A DNA stretch of 37,156 nt from Acidobacteriaceae bacterium (GTDB lineage: Bacteria; Acidobacteriota; Terriglobia; Bryobacterales; Bryobacteraceae). The stretch covers positions 1 to 37,156 of the forward strand of contig JAFATG010000124.1 of NCBI GenBank assembly GCA_019244055.1, given 5' to 3'. A program made the position numbers and the translations under genes. How positions within the stretch are numbered: the first letter of the stretch is position 1; each line of letters opens with the position of its first letter. The notes under the pieces were generated by a model that saw nothing but the letters and a program-made list of their open reading frames with translations, was not told where the DNA came from and made no database searches. Below are positions 33,854-37,156 of this stretch, in pieces.

Positions 33854-34644
33854 CTGATTCTTCTTTAGCGGTTCGTGGCAACTTGCCCTGCTCCGCCCGT
33901 ATGCCCGGTTCCCGCCTGTTTCGCGCTTATCTCACGGAAGCAAAATATGAGTGTCTCCGCTCGCTGCGGATGCCCGGCTTCGCGGCGCCGTTTCTTGTGC
34001 TCCCCTTTGCCCTGTACCTGTTCTTCGGAGTAGTTCTATTCGGCTCGAGCAAAGAACCCAACACAGCGCTGTACATCTTCCTTGCCTTCGCCGTGTTCGG
34101 CGTGATGGGCCCCGGCATGTTTGGCTTCGGTGTCTTCGTGGCAACGGAGCGCGAGCAAAGCCTTATCACGCTCAAACGCGCGCTACCGGCGCCCCCTGCA
34201 GCGAACCTGCTCGCGAAAATGCTCATGGCAACGCTCTTTGCCGTTCTCGTCATGATCACCATGATTGGCGCGGCCCTGTTTATCGCGCATCTCCGACTCA
34301 CTTTCGCTCAATTCCTCAGTCAAGCGGTCATCAACGTATTAGGATCGTTGCCGTTTTGCGCACTCGGCCTCTTCATCGGTACGCGAGCCTCTGGCAAAAG
34401 CGCACCCGCATTTGTGAATCTCATGTATCTGCCAATGATTTATCTCTCCGGCTTCTTCTTCCCGCTGCCTCACTCGATTCACTGGATTCAATTCGCCTCG
34501 CCCGCGTTCTATTTGGATCAGCTTGCTCTCAGCGCTGTCGGCCTCCCCGCCTCTGGTACTCCTTTATCCAATGCAGCGGTTCTGGTAGCGGTGACTCTGC
34601 TTTTCGGCGCGCTTGCTGTTCGTCGTCTGGCGCGCGTGGGTTGA
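33850..34644 (+). CDS. ABC-2-type transporter permease
   Basis: A 264-residue inner-membrane protein with six hydrophobic helices, typical of ABC-2 permeases. These run from 'FAAPFLVLPFALYLFFGVVL' to the last helix 'AAVLVAVTLLFGALAVRRLA'. The region 'LMYLPMIYLSGFFFPLPHSI' is the conserved fifth-helix loop of the family. A soluble N-terminal 35 residues precede an amphipathic 'RLFRAYLTEAKYECLRSLRM' coupling helix. It overlaps the ATPase gene by 4 bases and is followed 25 bases later by the quinoprotein gene. As the membrane half of the exporter, it sets substrate choice, which remains unknown. Confidence 0.9.
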   Translation: MTDSSLAVRGNLPCSARMPGSRLFRAYLTEAKYECLRSLRMPGFAAPFLVLPFALYLFFGVVLFGSSKEPNTALYIFLAFAVFGVMGPGMFGFGVFVATEREQSLITLKRALPAPPAANLLAKMLMATLFAVLVMITMIGAALFIAHLRLTFAQFLSQAVINVLGSLPFCALGLFIGTRASGKSAPAFVNLMYLPMIYLSGFFFPLPHSIHWIQFASPAFYLDQLALSAVGLPASGTPLSNAAVLVAVTLLFGALAVRRLARVG

Positions 34645-34669
34645 TCTGCCCGTCTAAACGAGATTTCTC

Positions 34670-36535
34670 ATGCGACCTCTATTCTTGCTTCTCTCTCGGT
34701 CCATAACGTTTTTCTCTCTAAGTGTTGCGATCGTTGGTGCGCAGGACGGCGCAACCATTTACAAGCAGCATTGCGCCGGATGTCACGATGCGCCCGGCAC
34801 GCGCGTGCCGCCGCTCAGTGCGCTTCGTGCCATGGATGCACCGAGCATCCTTCGCTCGCTGGAAACCGGGCTCATGAAAACTCAGGGCGCCGCGCTGACT
34901 GCTAACGAGCGGTACGCGGTAGTGGGGTACCTTGCAGCTCCCGTCGCGAAAACTGCCGCTCCGCCGCCGTCCGCGGCGCTCTGCAGCGCTCAGCAACAAC
35001 AATCCTCTTCCATCGCCACGCGCGCATCGTGGACCCTTTGGGGCGTGAACTCTGCCAACACGCGTTTTCAGAACAGTGCCGCGGCAGGTCTGACTGCGGA
35101 GGATGTCCCAAAGCTCAAATTGAAATGGGCCTTCGGTTTGGGCGATGGCAACGAAACGCGCTCCCAGCCGGCTGTCGAGGAGGGCCACATCTTCCTTGCC
35201 AACCTCACCGGTTCCGTCTATTCTCTCGAAGCACACAACGGTTGTATCCAGTGGACCTTCCAAGCCGACGGACCCGTGCGCACTGGCATAGTCTTCGGCC
35301 CAACGAGCAGTTCCGCACAGCGGGCAGTCTACTTCGGCGATGTGAAAGGGAACGCTTATGCCGTGGATGCCGCTACTGGCAAGCTGCTCTGGAAAGCTCA
35401 CCCGGAGGATCATTTCGCCGCCATCATCACCGGGGCGCCGCAGTTGCACAACGGTGTCCTATATGTCCCGGTCGCATCGTATGAAGAGGCGCTAGCCCCG
35501 TCTCCCGGGTACTCGTGCTGCACCTTTCGTGGCAGCGTGTCCGCACTTGACGCCGCTACCGGTAAGCGGCTTTGGAAGACCTACACGATAGCCGAACCGC
35601 CCCATCCCACGGAAAAGAAGGCCGGAACCCAGTTGCAAGGACCCTCCGGTGCTTCCGTATGGTCCACTCCGACCTTCGATGACAAGCTTAATGCGATCTA
35701 TGTTGCTACCGGTGACAATTACTCCGACCCGCCCACCAAAACCAGCGACGGGGTGCTTGCTCTCGATGCGAAAAACGGCCAGATGCTCTGGTCCAGGCAA
35801 CTGACTGCTCGCGACGCCTACAACAACGGTTGCGCGACTCCCGCAAAAACGAATTGCCCCGAGCATCCTGGCGCGGATTCCGACTTCGGACAACCGCCCA
35901 TTCTCGTTTCTCTCTCAAACGGACACCGAGCCCTGGTGCTCGGACAGAAATCGGGAATGGTTCACGCTTTAGATCCGGACCGGCAAGGTGAGATTCTCTG
36001 GCAAACGCGTGTCGGCCAGGGCGGTCCGTTCGGCGGTATTCAGTGGGGCTCTGCTGCCGATACCGAAAACGTGTATGCCGCAGTGTCGGATCTGCAGATC
36101 ACTGTCGCTCTTGATAGCTCCGCGCCTCAGGGATACAGCCTCGGCGTCGATCCCAATCGCGGAGGCGGCCTCTTCGCTATGAAGCTATCGACCGGTGAGA
36201 AGGTCTGGAGTGCCAAACCGGGCTCTTGCGACGCTCGGAAACACTGTAGCCCCGCTCAATCGGCGGCCGTGACGGCCATTCCGGGAGTCGTGTTCTCCGG
36301 TTCCGTTGATGGCCATCTCCGCGCGTACGCTGCGCGCAGCGGCGACGTCATTTGGGACGTGGATACCGGACGTGAGTACGAGACGGTAAACGGACAAAAA
36401 GCTCGCGGCGGTTCTATAGACGGGGCTGGCGGCCCGGTCATCGCGGGAGGTATGCTCTACGTCAACTCCGGATACGGCCAATGGGGCGGCGCGCCCGGAA
36501 ATGTATTCCTGGCGTTTGGGGTCGACGGCAAATAA
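34670..36535 (+). CDS. Periplasmic cytochrome c-PQQ beta-propeller dehydrogenase (polyvinyl-alcohol-dehydrogenase-like)
   Basis: A 621-residue exported protein. A signal peptide ('FLLLSRSITFFSLSVAIVGA') is followed by a c-type haem domain: 'CAGCH' with Cys35, Cys38 and His39, probable axial Met69. After a linker, the propeller covers about residues 120-621, with repeated PQQ blades such as 'GSVYSLEAHNGCIQWTFQ' and 'GNAYAVDAATGKLLWK'. A vicinal Cys283-Cys284 in 'GYSCCTFRGSVSALDA' matches the adjacent-cysteine disulfide of quinoprotein dehydrogenases. Haem first and propeller second is the order of polyvinyl-alcohol dehydrogenases. It would oxidise an alcohol in the periplasm and pass electrons to its own haem. 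It follows the ABC permease by 25 bases and may be part of the same transcript. The real substrate is unknown. Confidence 0.88.
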   Translation: MRPLFLLLSRSITFFSLSVAIVGAQDGATIYKQHCAGCHDAPGTRVPPLSALRAMDAPSILRSLETGLMKTQGAALTANERYAVVGYLAAPVAKTAAPPPSAALCSAQQQQSSSIATRASWTLWGVNSANTRFQNSAAAGLTAEDVPKLKLKWAFGLGDGNETRSQPAVEEGHIFLANLTGSVYSLEAHNGCIQWTFQADGPVRTGIVFGPTSSSAQRAVYFGDVKGNAYAVDAATGKLLWKAHPEDHFAAIITGAPQLHNGVLYVPVASYEEALAPSPGYSCCTFRGSVSALDAATGKRLWKTYTIAEPPHPTEKKAGTQLQGPSGASVWSTPTFDDKLNAIYVATGDNYSDPPTKTSDGVLALDAKNGQMLWSRQLTARDAYNNGCATPAKTNCPEHPGADSDFGQPPILVSLSNGHRALVLGQKSGMVHALDPDRQGEILWQTRVGQGGPFGGIQWGSAADTENVYAAVSDLQITVALDSSAPQGYSLGVDPNRGGGLFAMKLSTGEKVWSAKPGSCDARKHCSPAQSAAVTAIPGVVFSGSVDGHLRAYAARSGDVIWDVDTGREYETVNGQKARGGSIDGAGGPVIAGGMLYVNSGYGQWGGAPGNVFLAFGVDGK

Positions 36536-36537
36536 AA

Positions 36538-36894
36538 CTACTGTCCGAAGAAGCCCTTAAGGATGGTCGTGAATTGTGGCGAGTTTACGTTCTCCGCATT
36601 TACGTTCAGCTTCGAGCCATCCGGCTTTGTCATCTCGAAGGTGAAGCTGCGTTTCCGTGCGATGTACGCCTGTAAGACACCGGCAAGCGCCACAATTGCG
36701 GGCGTCGCAGCTTGTACAATCAGCACGCCGAGGGTGAGCGGATCGCCTTTCTTGCCCGGCTCGGGCGTCCCTTGCGGCAGTGTGGCGTTCATTCCCTCCT
36801 GCTGCAGCGCCCGCTGCAGATCGCGCGTCACATCCTGCACCTGCGACTCGGAGGTGCCCTCGTCAGACAGCTTCAGCGTAAACTCGGAATCCAT
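36538..36894 (-). CDS. Small EACC1-like protein (effector-associated constant component type)
   Basis: A 118-residue protein. It begins with a beta strand ('SEFTLKLSDEG') and a helix ('QVQDVTRDLQRALQQEG'). A hydrophobic helix follows ('LGVLIVQAATPAIVALAGVL'), then basic 'YIARKRSFTFEM' and 'TKPDGSKLNVNAENVN'. This order (strand, helix, one membrane-like helix, RxR, strand with 'PDG') resembles the EACC1 component of bacterial conflict systems that use effector-associated domains. I recognise this from the pattern, not from a search. It is convergent with the quinoprotein gene (2 bases between stops) and lies just downstream of the SnoaL-like gene. No ribosome-binding site is evident at ATG 36894. 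A linked effector, if any, would be to the right. Confidence 0.55.
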   Translation of the reverse strand: MDSEFTLKLSDEGTSESQVQDVTRDLQRALQQEGMNATLPQGTPEPGKKGDPLTLGVLIVQAATPAIVALAGVLQAYIARKRSFTFEMTKPDGSKLNVNAENVNSPQFTTILKGFFGQ

Positions 36895-36917
36895 TTAAGA
36901 ATGGATATCACAAGCCA

Positions 36918-37156
36918 CTAGGAATTTGAATTCCAGATGTCCACGTGCCATTTCCAATGGCCGTCTTCCTGCCGCCAGTAAACGAGATACTTCACTTCCA
37001 TTTCGCTCGCGGACTGCCCCTTCGGTTCCATCCTCAGCGTCGCGCGCCCGATCTCGACCGCGCCATCGCCGGTCGGCATCACATCTATGGACTCGAGCAC
37101 CGCGGATTTTGCATTGACAGATTGGATCAGACTGGACCAGAACCCCTTAATGGATT
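36918..37156 (-). CDS. SnoaL/DUF4440-like (NTF2-fold) protein, C-terminal part, truncated by window edge
   Basis: The minus-strand frame is open to the end of the window, so only the last 78 or so residues are visible. They alternate strands and end 'MEVKYLVYWRQEDGHWKWHV' followed by 'DIWNSNS', the usual finish of NTF2-fold SnoaL/DUF4440 domains ('W-R-x-x-D-G-x-W-K-x-x-x-D'). Such proteins bind small ligands or act as simple isomerases/hydrolases. The GTG at 37100 is probably internal. The stop is 23 bases upstream of the EACC1-like start, so the two may share a transcript. Confidence 0.65.
   Translation of the reverse strand, partial: SIKGFWSSLIQSVNAKSAVLESIDVMPTGDGAVEIGRATLRMEPKGQSASEMEVKYLVYWRQEDGHWKWHVDIWNSNS

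Noticed and set aside
33951-34706. Plus-strand open frame (251 codons) overlapping the ABC-2 permease
   Set aside because: The permease frame has clear membrane helices and coupled starts; this frame is Ser/Arg-rich noise in the +1 register.
34718-35449. Minus-strand open frame (243 codons) opposite the quinoprotein
   Set aside because: It is antisense to the signal peptide, haem motif and first blades of an evident gene, with no domain of its own.
1-37156. CRISPR arrays, tRNA or rRNA genes, insertion sequences
   Set aside because: No regularly spaced repeats, cloverleaf-like sequences or transposase motifs were seen by reading both strands.

Overview
The window looks like chromosomal DNA of an Acidobacteriota (Solibacter/Bryobacter-like) bacterium. 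The evidence is family content: two orphan MacB/FtsX-type ABC permeases of about 810 residues (the 'ADOP' type abundant in that phylum), a 1147-residue Oar-like TonB-dependent receptor with an N-terminal carboxypeptidase-regulatory domain, and the phylum-typical 'N-R-x-N-A-Q-x-S-x-G-P-R-x-x-x-G-K' protein. Base composition is moderately GC-rich. I saw no phage genes, transposases, tRNAs, rRNAs or CRISPR arrays.

Layout. 1-2.1 kb: the 3' part of a FUSC-type inner-membrane efflux protein, then an unrecognised 185-residue protein. 2.1-7.8 kb: a sugar or amino-sugar cluster. A divergent M20 deacylase faces an overlapping agaS - pfkB - pfk operon, and a convergent NagX-like membrane acetyltransferase follows. 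7.9-11.4 kb: the first ADOP permease and the lineage-specific hypothetical. 11.5-17.4 kb: a type I restriction-modification locus (hsdM-hsdS-hsdR) that appears broken. hsdM has lost about 70 codons including the SAM-binding motif, and hsdR carries two compensating frameshifts. 17.4-21.7 kb: small intact genes (MNT nucleotidyltransferase, DUF4342, a secreted VOC protein, an ANT(6)-like adenylyltransferase) lie among gene remnants: a PQQ beta-propeller fragment, a glycosidase-like gene with at least three frameshifts, and the 3' end of a coiled-coil gene. 21.7-24.7 kb: a 51-residue bacterial metallothionein, then (all minus strand) an ECF sigma factor - membrane protein - serine hydrolase operon with overlapping genes. 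24.7-30.8 kb: the second ADOP permease, divergent from the TonB-dependent receptor. 30.9-36.5 kb: LytS-type histidine kinase - LytTR response regulator - ABC-2 ATPase - permease - cytochrome c/PQQ dehydrogenase, all on one strand. A candidate LytTR operator precedes the ABC genes. 36.5-37.2 kb: a small EACC1-like protein and the C-terminus of an SnoaL/DUF4440-like protein running off the right edge.

How the genes may work together. AgaS, PfkB and Pfk form a plausible route isomerising or deaminating a sugar phosphate and phosphorylating it twice. The LytTR two-component pair probably controls the ABC-2 exporter, and perhaps the quinoprotein, through the repeat at 32900-32930. The sigma factor is probably controlled by the membrane protein translated with it. 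The 11.5-21.7 kb segment reads as a former accessory or defence island in decay. All family assignments rest on motifs I could read by eye; no database search was run.
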